Below are positions 34,033 to 46,051 of a stretch of 64,000 bases of DNA, piece after piece. Position numbers and translations under genes: made by a program. Numbering within the stretch: position 1 is the stretch's first letter; each line of letters starts with the position of its first letter. Under the pieces are notes generated by a model that ran no database searches, was not told the DNA's origin, and saw only the letters and a program-made list of their open reading frames with translations. The DNA is taken from positions 682,001-746,000 of the forward strand of contig CADCSX010000007.1 of NCBI GenBank assembly GCA_902805475.1, given 5' to 3'. The DNA is from Entonaema liquescens. Taxonomy: Eukaryota; Ascomycota; Sordariomycetes; Xylariales; Xylariaceae.

Positions 34033-35545
34033 AATTAGCTATAGCTACATTCGCGGGAGGGATTGAAAGTTATGAGTAGAATTACCGAGATTCGAATTTG
34101 GGAATATGCGTCGTGGTTGGTTCAAAGTTATTGATAATTAGGTGAGCTTGGGATGAAAAGGACTAGGACGCGAACAAAGAACGTCTTCAGGTAATTTGGA
34201 CAAGGGAAGCTTGCGCCGCAATGAAAGGCTGCGGCTGAAGCTAGGTACTTAGTACTAAGTACTTAAGTAGGCTGGTAGGTTGAGCCACAATAGATCAATT
34301 CGTTGGAACCTTCTTAGGTGCATAAAATAGTGGCTACTTTTAGTGGAGCAACAACATTTCCGATGGCAGTCTCGGAACTTGTACGATCCTAGCCCGGTAA
34401 CTTGGGAAGCTACGCTACGAAGGCGTCGCCTGTCTCATTCATTTTGTCCCACTGACGAGAATGAATTTCCTTCTCGTCTTAGTCAAGCGTCTTCTTCACA
34501 TGTCAATTAATGTTACATCAATGTTTAGTCCTCTTGGACCCCCAGCTCTCAACCGACTAATTCTTCGTTTACTTTCTTCTATCGTGTTCCTTTTTTGTTT
34601 AACCATGTAGTTATTCATTTTCTCATGAAGTAATTCATTTTTTGTTGTGTCTATACACAGGTACGATCCAATCACAAAGAACTCTTCCTGTTGGCATATT
34701 CCCATGTCCCACCAACAACAAGCCTCACCACCAGATAATGTATGACAACACATAAGTAGAAATAAAAGCTCGGCATCATCAAAACTTCTTGACATAAAGA
34801 TAATATCTGCATCTTTCCCCACTATTCAAGTGGCACTTCTTTCAATGTCCAATGCGATAGAAGAGCGATACTCCCCTTGTCCCCACAGACCTCGATCGAC
34901 AGGGTCTCTGATGCAATAATGGCGATACCCATTGGTTAACTTACAGCTCGGTACGGTTTTATCTTGGAGGACCTAAAATAGGCTCAAGGTTTGACCAGGG
35001 ACTTCTGTCGTTTGCCTTCAAAATATTAATCATGGCATGTTTTTAATTAGACCTTATGTACTTACATCTTTTCTCTTCTTCGTATTATTCCTTTTCATAT
35101 TTGTTACTACATTCCAGTCAATCTAGTCGACAACATACTAGAAGAAGATGCCACATTCCCCTCTCTAGGTTAGTAGATTATCTAGGTACATATGCGTAAC
35201 GGAGCTGTCTCCTCGCATCCAAGGTATTACATCACCCTTGCTCTTATTTCAAGCCGAATTCGCATCGCAATACGAATTTCGACCGGAACCATGTCTTAGC
35301 CATTCTTACTCATTGGCGACCAAAGGATTGCGCTTGTTTTGAAGTGGCGTTGTCAATTCGAGGCTTTTGAGGAGCATCAGATTTCTGTGAAACTCTTGCT
35401 GATAACTGTGTAGCTACCAATTCCTCGTCAACTCCCCAATCGCTTTAAACTTTTCTCCCTGGAAACCCTTCCAAACCAGCTCTAACGACGACGAGAGCTT
35501 GTCAGTGGCATAGACGTGGTCGACTACGAGTATATAAGACCCATC
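34033..35545. other. Intergenic, 1.5 kb between divergent PFS2 and DGAT1
   Basis: Holds the promoters of both genes. An 18-nt palindrome lies at 34245-34262. The minus-strand frame at 34496-34822 (108 codons) has no recognisable motif and AT-biased codons; I do not call it. Confidence 0.55.
34245..34262. repeat. 18-nt perfect palindrome GTACTTAGTACTAAGTAC
   Basis: It is its own reverse complement and contains the same 16-mer found at 4474-4489. It lies about 210 nt upstream of the PFS2 start codon. Confidence 0.8.
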
Positions 35546-37248
35546 ATGGACTCGGCTACTACTACGAGTCTCGAGGCACCCGCGGGGACATTGTCTGCTC
35601 GGCGGAACGACACTACGGAAAAGACCTCCGCCCCGGTCGAGATTTCTAGCAAACATACAAATGGAGAAAAGAAGTCCTTTGGTTTTAGAAAATATAAACA
35701 TGTTACCGCGATTCACTCGGAGTCGAGGCCGTCCACCCTGAGCCATGACACGACGGAGACTCCTAGTTTTCTGGGATTTAGAAATTTGATGGTCATCGTG
35801 CTAGGTATAACCTTGCAATCGTCTCGCCGTAGAGGTCAGGATATGCTGATTCCTTCATAGTGGTGGGAAATCTGCGATTGGTCATCGAGAATATGCAAAA
35901 GGTTAGCACACAGCCGGATAATATTAGTTGAACAAACACTTACATGAGAGGCAGTATGGGAACCTGATATGTTTAACGTGCCATGATTTCCGTCGGCAGG
36001 ATATCCTCCTCGGCTTCCTGCTCTATATACTAGTTCCTTGTCACCTCTTCATCGCCTATTCGTTCGAATGGTACGCCGCTAAGCAGGCGCGGATCTCGCG
36101 AGCCCAATCTGCCAGCAAAGGGGGCTCCTCTAGTCCGACGGAAGATCAACAGGCCAACTTTGAAGCGAAATGGAAGATTATTAGGACTGCGCATCTCCTG
36201 AACGCTACTCTAGCTCTGGCCGTCCACAGCTGGGTCGTCTATTTCCATATCTACCACCCCTTGATCGGTACTATCACAGAGCTTCATGTTATTATCGTCT
36301 ATATGAAGGTCCTATCGTACGCGCTTACCAACAGGGATCTCCGCCATGCGTATCTTCACCCCGTTAAAGGCGAAGCAAACATCCTCCCTGAGCTATATGC
36401 GCAATGTCCGTATCCCCAGAATATCACGATGAGCAACCTGACCTACTTCTGGTGGGCCCCGACTCTCGTCTACCAGCCAGTATATCCTCGATCGGAGAAT
36501 ATCAGATGGCTTTTCGTTGTGAAGCGACTAGGCGAACTGGTCTGTCTAAGCGTCTTCATTTGGTTCTGCAGCGCCCAGTATGCAGCTCCCGTTCTATGGA
36601 ACTCTCTTGACAAAATAGACCACTTGGACTTAGTATCGATTGTCGAGCGTTTATTAAAGCTGTCCACGATCTCACTCGTCATATGGTTAGCCGGCTTCTT
36701 CGCTCTATTCCAATCGGCACTCAACGCTTTGGCCGAGATTATGCGGTTCGGCGATCGTTCTTTCTACGACGATTGGTGGAACTCGGCTAATCTAGGAGAT
36801 TATTGGCGGCTTTGGAACAAGCCCGTGTACCAGTTCATGAAGAGGCACATATTCTCTCCTCTAATCGGCAGGGGATGGAACATGACGCTGGCCAGTATTG
36901 CTGTGTTCTTCGTCTCGGCTGTGCTGCACGAACTTCTGGTGGGTATACCAACCAAGAACCCCATAGGTATGAATTTCCCCTTTCTTTACAATTCAATACC
37001 GATGCTCACCCGATATAGGTGTCGCGTTCATGGGTATGATCATCCAGATCCCACTAATCTGGCTCACGCGGCCGTTCTCGAAGATGAAGGGTCCGAACGG
37101 CCGACTCATCGGCAACTGCATATTCTGGGTCTCTTTCACGATTCTGGGCCAACCTTTTGCCGCATTGGTATATTTCTACGCCTGGCAGGCTAAGTATGGA
37201 TCCGTCGCGAAGAGGATGGCTCTGAACCAGCCGCCTGTGATGAGCTAG
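35546..37248 (+). CDS. Diacylglycerol O-acyltransferase 1 (DGAT1, MBOAT family)
   Basis: Exons 35546-35804, 35861-35901, 35955-36966 and 37019-37248 encode 513 residues. A hydrophilic N-terminus (1-75) precedes about eight to nine membrane helices. MBOAT/DGAT1 landmarks are YFWWAPTLVYQPVYPRSENI (264-283), FYDDWWN (370-376, the acyl-CoA-binding motif) and the active-site histidine in SAVLHELLVG (His 425). The enzyme makes triacylglycerol from diacylglycerol and acyl-CoA in the ER membrane. Sterol acyltransferases (ARE1/ARE2) share FYxDWWN and are the alternative; the APTLVYQPVYPRS block fits filamentous DGAT1 better. Exon 2 is only 41 nt. It is convergent with the MFS transporter. Confidence 0.87.
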
Positions 37249-37722
37249 CTAGTTGGCGTGCGAGAATAGACTATGATTTATATAGGCGGGTAATAGAGAG
37301 CGGGTGAAAAGTATGCTATTTAATTACGTATTGAGCTTTGAGATATATGCTAGGCGTTGCCCTACTAAACGCCGGATCACTTAATAGAGCATCTAACCAG
37401 CCGGTATACTATTATATATGATCACGTCTTTGTTGTAATTATACGTATGATATAAACTCTTTTCACAAAGAAATGTAAAGCCAAAGCAAATTCTCATTTC
37501 AAATCTGTAGGACAGATACCTAAACTAGGCGCGAGGTAGAACCAATGCCCGTGACGATTATATGAGGTACAACAGTTAATTTACATTGCGAGGAAATCAT
37601 CTCATTCGGATCCAAATACCCGTATTCAGCTCGTCACTACGATATAATAAAAAAATTCCACAGAGATTATATATATACCCCTTTGTAGTTTTCCCCTTTT
37701 CAATTCTATCATTTTCTTTTTT
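37249..37722. other. Convergent 3' intergenic, 474 nt
   Basis: Between the 3' ends of DGAT1 and the MFS gene. AT-rich; no further feature. Confidence 0.6.
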
Positions 37723-39569
37723 TCAAAAACTTGTTGACCTACTTCTCCTCACGATGATACCGATAGCTATACTAGCAACGAACAGTATGCCGTTGAAAAT
37801 AGCCATCATGTAGAACGGAGCGCCGCGGGACGTTACGTCAAATAGGTAGCCCCCGAGTTTCGTCAGGAGCAGGATGGCGGCGCCGCCACACCACGAGTAT
37901 ACGCCCGCGATAGAACCTTTAAGTTGCACGCGGGATACTAGCGCCGCCTCTTTTCTCCTAGGACCGGCGTCGCTGCTACTGCTTCCGCCGGCATCTTGTC
38001 TTAGTAGGGCATCTGTTTCAGTGTTATTGGAGTGCGAGATCCCACTCTCTTCCTCGTCATCGGAAACGACGGGCACGTCGACGGCCAAGACGCCACGACC
38101 TAGGGACCCGAGACTACACACGATAGCCCCGATCTGGCTGATGCCGATGAGTATCACAACAAGAAAAACAGCCGAGCTTCCGCCACGGTCGCTTACGTTT
38201 GCATACTCAGGGCTCTGGAGCCGTGGGAACGCGATCCATCCCACTACACCGAGAAGGGAAGCGAATACTAGGGGTAGATTGATACCGTTACTCTTCCTGC
38301 TGGCGTAGCCGAATAGAGGTGCGCACAGAAGAGCAGCTAGTTGCGCAACACCAGTCAAAATTGAGGCTAAGACGTATGCAGCGCGGCATTCCTTCTTCAG
38401 ATCGGGCGACGGATCATTAGGCGAGCCTCGGCAGTAACCGTTGCCAATGAAGAATGCATTTACATAGAGAGGTATGAAGAGCGAGATGCCGACAGTACTC
38501 GCGCGGGCTACGAAGCCCCAAGATATCCCAGCGCAATATGCGGATCTGTCGTACCCAGGCGCAGCGATGAGATCAAGAGCTTATGGTATGGTACCGGCTT
38601 GTTGTGCGCTGCTCTGGATGACGAAGAGCCATTGGGCCCCGTGGAGTCCTGTTGCTTGCGCAAGCCGAGAAGCATGCGCCAGCCCTTCCCTTCCTCGCCG
38701 TGCAAACCACGGAGACCGAAGAATACGAAAACAGCTACGACCAATGCGACGGCGCCAACAACGTAGAAGCTATGCGTGATAGCCTGCGCAGGTGTAACGC
38801 CCTCTTTTCTAGAAAACCGCGTCGGTAGCGGTAAGAAAAGAGATAGGGCAACCAATGCTCCGCAGCCGGTGAAAAGGCCTACATATCCCGCGAGAGCTGA
38901 CGGCCTGCCGCCTTTACCCTCAGCAGTACCGTACGTATCTGAAGAGTCTGCCGAACCGTCGCTTTCCCTGCGGTTACGCGACAGGTTCTGGGTAAATATC
39001 TCGGGGGTAATCGTAGCGTCGCTCTCGAGGCTCATAGCAACACTATCCCTCTGATGGTGACTCGACTTGCGACTCGAGCCCGCGCTCCCAGCACTTACCG
39101 CATCCTCGTCCTCTCCATCCTCACCATCCGTCTCGTCATTCGTAAGCACCGGCAAAATAGCCGTGACCATAGTCGCGGCGGCGGTGGCGCCCAGCGCAAA
39201 CGCGATGCGCGCGAGGACCAAGCTGGGATAGACGTCGCGGGCCTGGACGAAGGCGAACAGACTGATCGCGATGATGGCATAGCCCAGAACGGCGACCCAG
39301 CGGACGCCCAGGCGATCGCTTACGAGGCCCCAGGCCGGACACGCGACGAGGGCGACAAGCTCGTCGACGAAGCCGAGGGTGCCGACGATGTCGCCGACGC
39401 CCGTCTTCACGCCCAGCAGGTCCGTGATGACGAAGGACACGGCCGAGTTGAGGAAGACGAGGAACGAGATGCTGAACAGTGCGATCCCGAGGAGGTACGT
39501 CGCGGCCTGCAGCGGCGTCGCCGTGCGGCTGAAGGGTAGGAATCGCCAGAGGATGCGAGAGCGCGCCAT
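37723..39569 (-). CDS. Major facilitator superfamily transporter; one-base frameshift
   Basis: Starts at ATG 39569 (MARSRILWRFLPFSR); a longer in-frame start at 39689 would add an unlikely Pro/Thr-rich leader. The first half shows MFS helices with the loop motif WGLVSDRLGVRWVAVLGY (motif A type). The frame stops at 38508 after HIALGYLGAS. One added base at the CCCC run 38516-38519 (minus strand GGGG) restores LGYLGGFVARASTVGISLFI and PLYVNAFFIGNGYC, joining the second half, which continues through LAALLCAPLFGYASR to a stop at 37723. The corrected length is 615 residues with about 12 helices, a Ser/Asp-rich central loop and a second acidic loop before the last helices. The substrate is unknown. 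Confidence 0.82.
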
Positions 39570-40496
39570 GGTGCCGGGGTTCCCTGCCGTATGTTTTGTA
39601 TGGTGATGCCCGGTGAGATTGGTGGCGTATAAGGTTGCTGGGGGGGGGGTTGTACGGAGGGGCTCGGCCGGGTTGGGTTGCGCGCGCAAGATGCTGGGGA
39701 GGGATGTTCGGATATGTCGGGTTTAGTCAATTGGATTAGTATTGCTATACTATATTATAGTATAACAAATGAGGTTACATCTTTCTATGAAGTTGTCTGC
39801 AATTTGAAATATGACACTGAGGAACCTCAGCTATAAAATTGAAGTTGAAGTTGATTGAGGTTAGAAATAGCTTGAAAGTAGCTTCGGTAATACGTAAGTT
39901 ATAGGTGGGTTCGTACCTATAAAATGCAGGTGGAATCTTAAAAGGGTAACATCCTATTTTAGTCTCGGCAGCCGGACCTTCTCCAACTCCAAAACCTGGC
40001 TCGAGTCCAGTACCGGCCCCAAGGATACAAGGGATATAAGTCACACCAAGTGATTATGAAGCTGTACGTGTACCTGTATATGTATATGCGCTTCAACATA
40101 ACTGTAGGTAATATTCATCACATTTACTATTGGTAAAGCTGGTGTCCAACCATGGAATTCAAAACATCGGAATGCATATATCACAACGCGTCGGCAATGT
40201 GATTCATATCATCACATACAACCCGTAGGAAAATATAGAAAGTGCAAAATAGATGCACCGCCTTAAAAAAAAAAGAAAACAATACGATCCAGTTCATGCC
40301 TATCATTGATGTCTCTATCATTAGTTCTGTTTTTCTTTTTGCGAGCAGACCCTTTGCTCGTTCCTATGCTGTTGTCCTAAGTAGTTGCCCGTTCTCCAGG
40401 GCATCTGAGATAGGAACACCACGTGAAATGACTTTCAATATGATCCCCTCCTAACGCCGGCGATGATGAAGCGTCTATACCTAAGTCCCTACATCT
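39570..40496. other. Intergenic, about 930 nt, with G10 tract
   Basis: MFS promoter side and 3' flank of the TPR-DnaJ gene. A G10 homopolymer is at 39640-39649. No gene recognised. Confidence 0.55.
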
Positions 40497-40766
40497 TTAC
40501 AGGATCCCGCGTATCGTGCCCGATGACTTTGCCAGCACACCGCAGATATACAACACAAATAACGTTGTCGCTAACTCCAGCGGGAGGAACACGAACGCGC
40601 ATGCTACTGCCATTAGGGACCAGCGGAATTGGGTAATCCTCCGGTCCAAAGTCACGCCGTGGGAAGACCCCTGCTCAAACTGGCCCCAAGGCGCCCGCTC
40701 ATTCTCCGAGTTAGCGTCACGATCATAATCAGAAACGCCATCAATATCCTCGCCAGGCTGGGATTG
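40497..40766 (-). other. Open in-frame extension after the TPR-DnaJ stop codon
   Basis: Immediately after the TGA of the TPR-DnaJ gene (40769-40767) the same frame stays open for 89 codons to a TAA at 40499-40497. It encodes an acidic/polar stretch (EDIDGVSDYDRDANSENE) and then one hydrophobic segment, MAVACAFVFLPLELATTLFV followed by LYICGVLAK, that could span a membrane. There is no early ATG, so it would need stop-codon read-through or alternative splicing. It may equally be 3' UTR that is open by chance. Confidence 0.3.
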
Positions 40767-42913
40767 TCAACCGAAGTGGAATCCACTTGGGAAACCCTGA
40801 GAGCGCGTGCGACCACCATAACCACCACCGCCGCCGAAACCTTGAGCGCCACCAAAGGAGGCACCGCCATTCATCATGCTGAAGAGGATCTCCGGGTCGA
40901 TGCCACCGCCCATACCACCACCCATGCCACCACCAAACATGTCGTTAGGGTCGATGAGATCGTCTCCGCTGTCGTAGCGAGCACGCTTCCTACGAGATTA
41001 TTAGTAAAAGAAACATAAAAAAGGGGGTATAAATACGTACTGAGGGTCGCTCAAGGTCTCATACGCTTCACCAATATCCTTGAAGCGTTCAGCAGCGGCG
41101 TCGTCATTGGGGTTCTTGTCGGGGTGATGTCTGATGGCAAGCTTGCGATAAGCTTTCTTGATCGCGGTTTCATCGGCGTTTTATCAACGCCGAGAATCTT
41201 GTAGTAGTCTTTACGCTGGCTCTTCTTAAGCTCCAGCTCTGCCCTGCGAATTTCCTTGGGAATGGTTCGATCTTCGGGGTCTAGCTCCTGGATCGACTTC
41301 CATTCACGAACCGCATCCTCCCATCGTTCCGCTTGGCCTAACGCATTGGCTTTTGTCTTCCTAGCCTTGATGTAGGAAGGGTCTAGTTGGACGGCTTTGT
41401 CACAGTCGGCAATCGCTTCAGTGAATTGTTTCAGCTTCAGTCGGCAGAGAGCACGGTTTTGGAAGAGCTTTGAGTTAGTACCTCGGTTGGAGGGATCCAC
41501 CTCCAAAGCAGCTGAGTACTTGTCGAAAGCGGCTTGCCATCGTCCGGCCTTGTATTCCGCGTTGCCCTCCTCTTTCATTCTATCCAGTCTCTGGACAGTT
41601 CTTAGCCATTTGATGCCCTCCTTAAAGTCGGGATCACAACTTAACGCCTTTCGGAAATGCGTGATGGCCTTGTCGTTCTCTCCTTGTGCATAAAGTGCAC
41701 GTCCTCGTAGTACTAACGCTTCCGGGTCCAGGCTGTTCTGCCTAAGAATTGACATTGCAACATTCTGCGCTTCTCCTAGCGAGTTAGCACCTCCCATCTT
41801 GAGATACGCATTGCCTCGCATTAGCTGCCACTTTCTAGGTTTGCTTGCTCCAGGCCCAAGCAACTTCTCCGCTTGATCTAATGCGTGTAAAACCATAGAC
41901 CCGCTTGTGCCACGCTCGAGTGCGTCCTGGGCTGCTCGAACGTGATGCTGCATTTCCCTAGCGGCAGCCATATCCTTGGCAGAAGCAGGAGGTTGGATGC
42001 GTCCAAATGTAGTCATTGCCTCTTCCGGACGTCCTAAACTAGTGTAAATCCGAGCCAGACGTAGTAGGTATTTGGGGTTGTGGGGATCCAGGTCCACAGC
42101 TCGAATGCAATCCTCTAGAGCAGCCTCATATTGGCGGTCAGACATGAGAGCCGCAGCACGGTTGCTAAGATATGTAGGCTCGCTAGGCATAAGCTGGATA
42201 GCTAGTACATGTGTTAGTTTTTAAAAGCGTTATTTATGACTTCGCAACAGCATACCACTTGTGTACTCAGCAATGGCCCGCGAATAGTCCTTCTGCTTGA
42301 AGAATCTATTTCCGTCGGACTTGTGAGCCTCGGCCGCTTCCGCATCGGTGGGAACAGGGCTGGAAGGGTTCGACCTGTGAGGCGGAGGAGCCGGGCCTTC
42401 CGGCTCATCATTCACATCCTTCTTTACTCCATTCGTAGGGGAAGTATTAACCGGGATGGTAAAAGATTGGGTTTGCACGGGAGGTGGCGAGGTCGGAGGT
42501 ACGGCCGGGGTATCTTTGTCGACGTCCATCTTGTCGACAGAATTCCTACTGTTCAAATTATACTGAGCAGATAAGCGCTTGAGCTCGTCGGGAGGTAAGT
42601 TCAGAGGATGAATATCAGTGTCGATTTTACTTCGCCTTGAAAAAGAACCCTGGTCGCTCGAATGTCTCGCAAAAGAGCGAGAAGTTCGCGATTTAGGCTG
42701 CTCCCGCTGGGAAGGCGATGCGGGGCGCAAGGGCTTTTTGGTGGGGGACGATCTAGTAGAGCTGACGGATGGCTTAACAGCTGAAGAAGTTTGTTCGGAG
42801 CGAGGGATTTGAGGCTGTGGTTTATCTTGGTAATTAGGGGTGTGGTGAGATTCGCTGCTATCGCCTGCAGTTTGTTTCTTTGGGGATTTTTTCGAGTTGA
42901 ATAGGCCCTTCAT
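40767..42913 (-). CDS. TPR and DnaJ domain co-chaperone (DNAJC7-like); one-base frameshift
   Basis: Exons 42913-42256, 42201-41041 and 40989-40767. A disordered Ser/Pro/Lys-rich N-terminus (about 1-195) is followed by TPR repeats from EAHKSDGNRFFKQKDYSRAI through IQLMPSEPTYLSNRAAALMS and AEYKAGRWQAAFDKYSAALE. The J domain begins KDYYKILGVDK but the literal frame then reads TPMKPRSRK; one added base at TTTT 41179-41182 (minus AAAA) gives KNADETAIKKAYRKLAIRHH with the HPD motif intact, and reaches the spliced last exon KRARYDSGDDLIDPN and a Gly-rich tail ending FPSGFHFG. The corrected length is 680 residues. DNAJC7-type proteins bind Hsp70 and Hsp90 through TPRs and stimulate Hsp70 ATPase. They are cytosolic. 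Confidence 0.87.
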
Positions 42914-44175
42914 TTGGAATGGAGGTTTTCGGCTTTAGTCAAGCGCGATACGTAGATTAAGAAAAAAAAGGTTCCCACACCTCTATTATTACCTAAGGTA
43001 AGGTAATAATAAAATTCCTTAGGTATGATTTCCCACCTCAAACGCTCTTCCGTTTTTTTTTTTGATAACCTTCTACTTGATGCTGGATCCTAGTTAGGCC
43101 CTAGTGCGAAAAAAAACTGATTAGATTAATTCACCCCCAAGATAAGAATAAGACAAAGAGTAAAAAATAAAGTTTCATCCGTATTTCGCAACACCAAGTT
43201 TCCATGTATACCAATTGACGTTTGACATGCAAAGAACCACAGCGCTCTCAGTGGTACGTTCCTGGACTGTCCAGCTAGTGGCTCTAAAAAAATAAAAAAT
43301 AAAAAAAGTTCACTTACGCCGTGATTCCGACTTGTAAGACACACCGCCGTACTAGTCCTTCCCTTTAGATACTAGCCAACTCTGGTCGAGTCGCAGGCTG
43401 CAGGACAAAAGTGACCTTTTCTTTGGTTCACCTCTTTTCTCTCGTTTTCGGTCGAACTGGGGCAGAGGACCTGAGCTGGGAGAGGACTGCAATAGTTAAA
43501 ACGTCAATGCAAGTGAGCGACTAGAAGGTCCCTGAATCAAACTTCGAGGGGTACTAGGGGAGGGAAGGCCGCGACTGTGGGAAAAGCACAAGCGGTGACG
43601 AAAGAAGGTTAAAGAGTTTATGAGGGATGGTCAAAACCAAGATGGTTTAAAGATGTAAGAATTGTGAAAGATGACAATAAAGAAGAATACGATTTATCAG
43701 CCTGTCAAGACTTTTTTTTTCCCTTCCAAAAGTACAGGGACAGCACGGTACCTCGCACAGCCAAACTTGCACAAAAGCAGATAGTGATGTGCTCTCGCGT
43801 CTATTGAATAAGAACAAGAATCGTCAGGCTGGGGATTTGAAATTTGTGAAATTTGGAGAAGCACCCAGAAAAAGAAGAAGTCCCGAATACTTGGTCAGTC
43901 GGCGGGTCTGTGCATTGACCAGAGGTTATTAGTACATTGTTCAATGGATGTGCCTAGCTTAGCCCAGCATTGATAGGTACCTACCTTAGGTACATTTACG
44001 TTTACGTACTATGGGATGTATATCGGTACAGTATATACATATATTAGGTACATACCGACAGATGTACATGTCATCCATTCGACCAAGCACCTGCAACAAC
44101 AATTGAATTGAACTTTGACCGGGAACCCAGAAACTCCAGCCACCCCGCTACGACATACATATGTACATACGCTAC

Positions 44176-44201
44176 TACGTAGTATACGTAGTATACGTAG
44201 T
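44176..44201. repeat. TACGTAGTA tandem repeat, about three copies
   Basis: Two perfect 9-nt units and an eight-base third. The unit contains the palindrome TACGTA. Confidence 0.9.
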
Positions 44202-45475
44202 GCCTACCCGCAGCCCGCCAGCTCCTACTACCACTGTCTCTCAACAACAATCAACCACTGTTATTCTATAATTCTAACCAATATCCATTCGTGTTGATCA
44301 AACTCTTCGAGGGGGGCCGAAGTTCGGTTAACCAATAACTCAAAATGAGGGGCATCGGTTTGTTTACAAGTTGTTCAGCGTTTATTACAACAAGTCCGGT
44401 GTTCTGAATGGCCATATATCTCCGCAACGCTTGTTCACGTAGCATTCTACCAGGCCAATCCCATCGATACGCTTAGAATTAGAGAGGCTGAACAATGCGT
44501 TGTGCTCGCGAAGTTGCAACACTCACTCTGGCAACAGACTGACATTCTATCCGCTACGTTGGTCTTGAAACTCTCCTTGCCATGTTGTCCTCTTTCTCCG
44601 GCGTTTTCCCTCGTCTGATATGAATCTCAGTCATAACCTCAAATTGATATATCATGGTTAGCGGCTCGTTAATACTTGCTGTTAATACTGTACTACTGTG
44701 CGCGGAGACGTCGATCCTGGTAAGCCGAGATGAATAGACGGACAGGGGCCGCAAGGATCGTTCCGAGGGCGGCAGAAGACCCTGCAGCCAAACCAACCCA
44801 GCCCACTCTCCCCAGCCAATGGACCCCTTTCTTTTCAACCGATTCTCGAAGCTTCTATGGGGAAGGTACAAATCTGATATGAGAATCCTAAGTATCAGGG
44901 CGCTTGGGCCAGCGGGAAGATACCGTCATGACCGTCATGGACCGTAGGCAGCATCAAGAAAACATTGGGACTTGAACCTTTTGCCAAGCCCGCCAAGTTG
45001 TGACTGTAACCGAGTCTGTTCCTATTCCTCCCACTGTGGGTTTGTTTCAACACCAGCCTTTGACGCAATAGCAGGTTCTATTATATATCCAGATAGATAC
45101 CTAGGTAATGGTTATCAACATGCCTACCGCGCTACGTAACTTGTCGGGTCGCGGGTCGCTCAACCGGGTAACTCAACAGCGTCGCTAAACCCGGTTTATG
45201 CAGGGACAAGGTCAAGACAATTCACGTGTCCTGGCGGGTGTTTATGGCGGCCTCTTGTGCCCGTGGGACAATCGGGGTGGAATCCGGTTGTACTATGTAA
45301 ACGCTCTGTTTTTCTAATTAGGAACCGCCAATCAGAGTACATGTTTTTATCGCGAGGCTGGTCCAACAGTTCCAGTCATTGATAACGTTGTTTGTACTTC
45401 AGCAAACGATATCAGTTAAAATAACACAATTACTATATTAGTTAGTAAGTTACAATTCTCATGTAACACATGATC

Positions 45476-45505
45476 TACCAAATATAAGGATACCAAATAT
45501 AAGGA
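45476..45505. repeat. 15-nt direct duplication
   Basis: TACCAAATATAAGGA occurs twice head to tail with no mismatch. Confidence 0.9.
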
Positions 45506-46051
45506 TGAAATGATGTCGTGTCATCCAGGTATGTGGTTCAATAGTGTAACCTATCAAGCTCTATCCAGAATTCGGATATTGTAAACCATGTCCCGGGTCC
45601 GAATACAGTAAGGTCTCTTAACTAGGGCTGGGTTTTGTTGGTAGCCATGATATTAATATGTTTTTATACTTCTTCGTTCTCAACCTTTCCCAGTAAAACT
45701 TATATGTAGAACCGCAATCCTGCGAACTGCCCTTCTTTCAGTACCTAATATGCCGTTTCTTTATTTCAGCTAACTCAATATCGTTGAAATACATACATCA
45801 AGGTCTAGCCTCGATAGAATCCCTATCTCCCTAGCCCAATACCTTGCAAGGTCCTCGAATACGAAAGGACTTCGTATTAAAAACGCAACGTAATTACAAT
45901 AACTATTATAGCCATGTTCATCCGCCTAGAACTCCTTACACTAGCACTTAAGCAATGCGTATTCGCGAAGCCCTGACTAATACCCCGATCCGTCCCATAC
46001 TCCAGCACATAGTACAAGAATTAGGTCTTTTCATGGAAGAACAACTCCCAT

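Larger units (their letters stand above)
42914..46051. other. Gene-free 3.1 kb
   Basis: No supported gene; the longest frame (44554-44871, -) has no recognisable motif. TACGTAGTA x3 lies at 44176-44201 and a 15-nt direct duplication at 45476-45505. The part next to 42913 is the promoter of the TPR-DnaJ gene, with short A and T runs. Confidence 0.55.

Noticed and set aside
34496..34822. 108-codon open frame (-) between PFS2 and DGAT1
   Set aside because: No motif, no continuation through splicing, atypical composition.
44965..45001. GGGACTTGAACC, like a reverse-strand tRNA T-loop
   Set aside because: The flanking stems do not pair and there is no anticodon arm.
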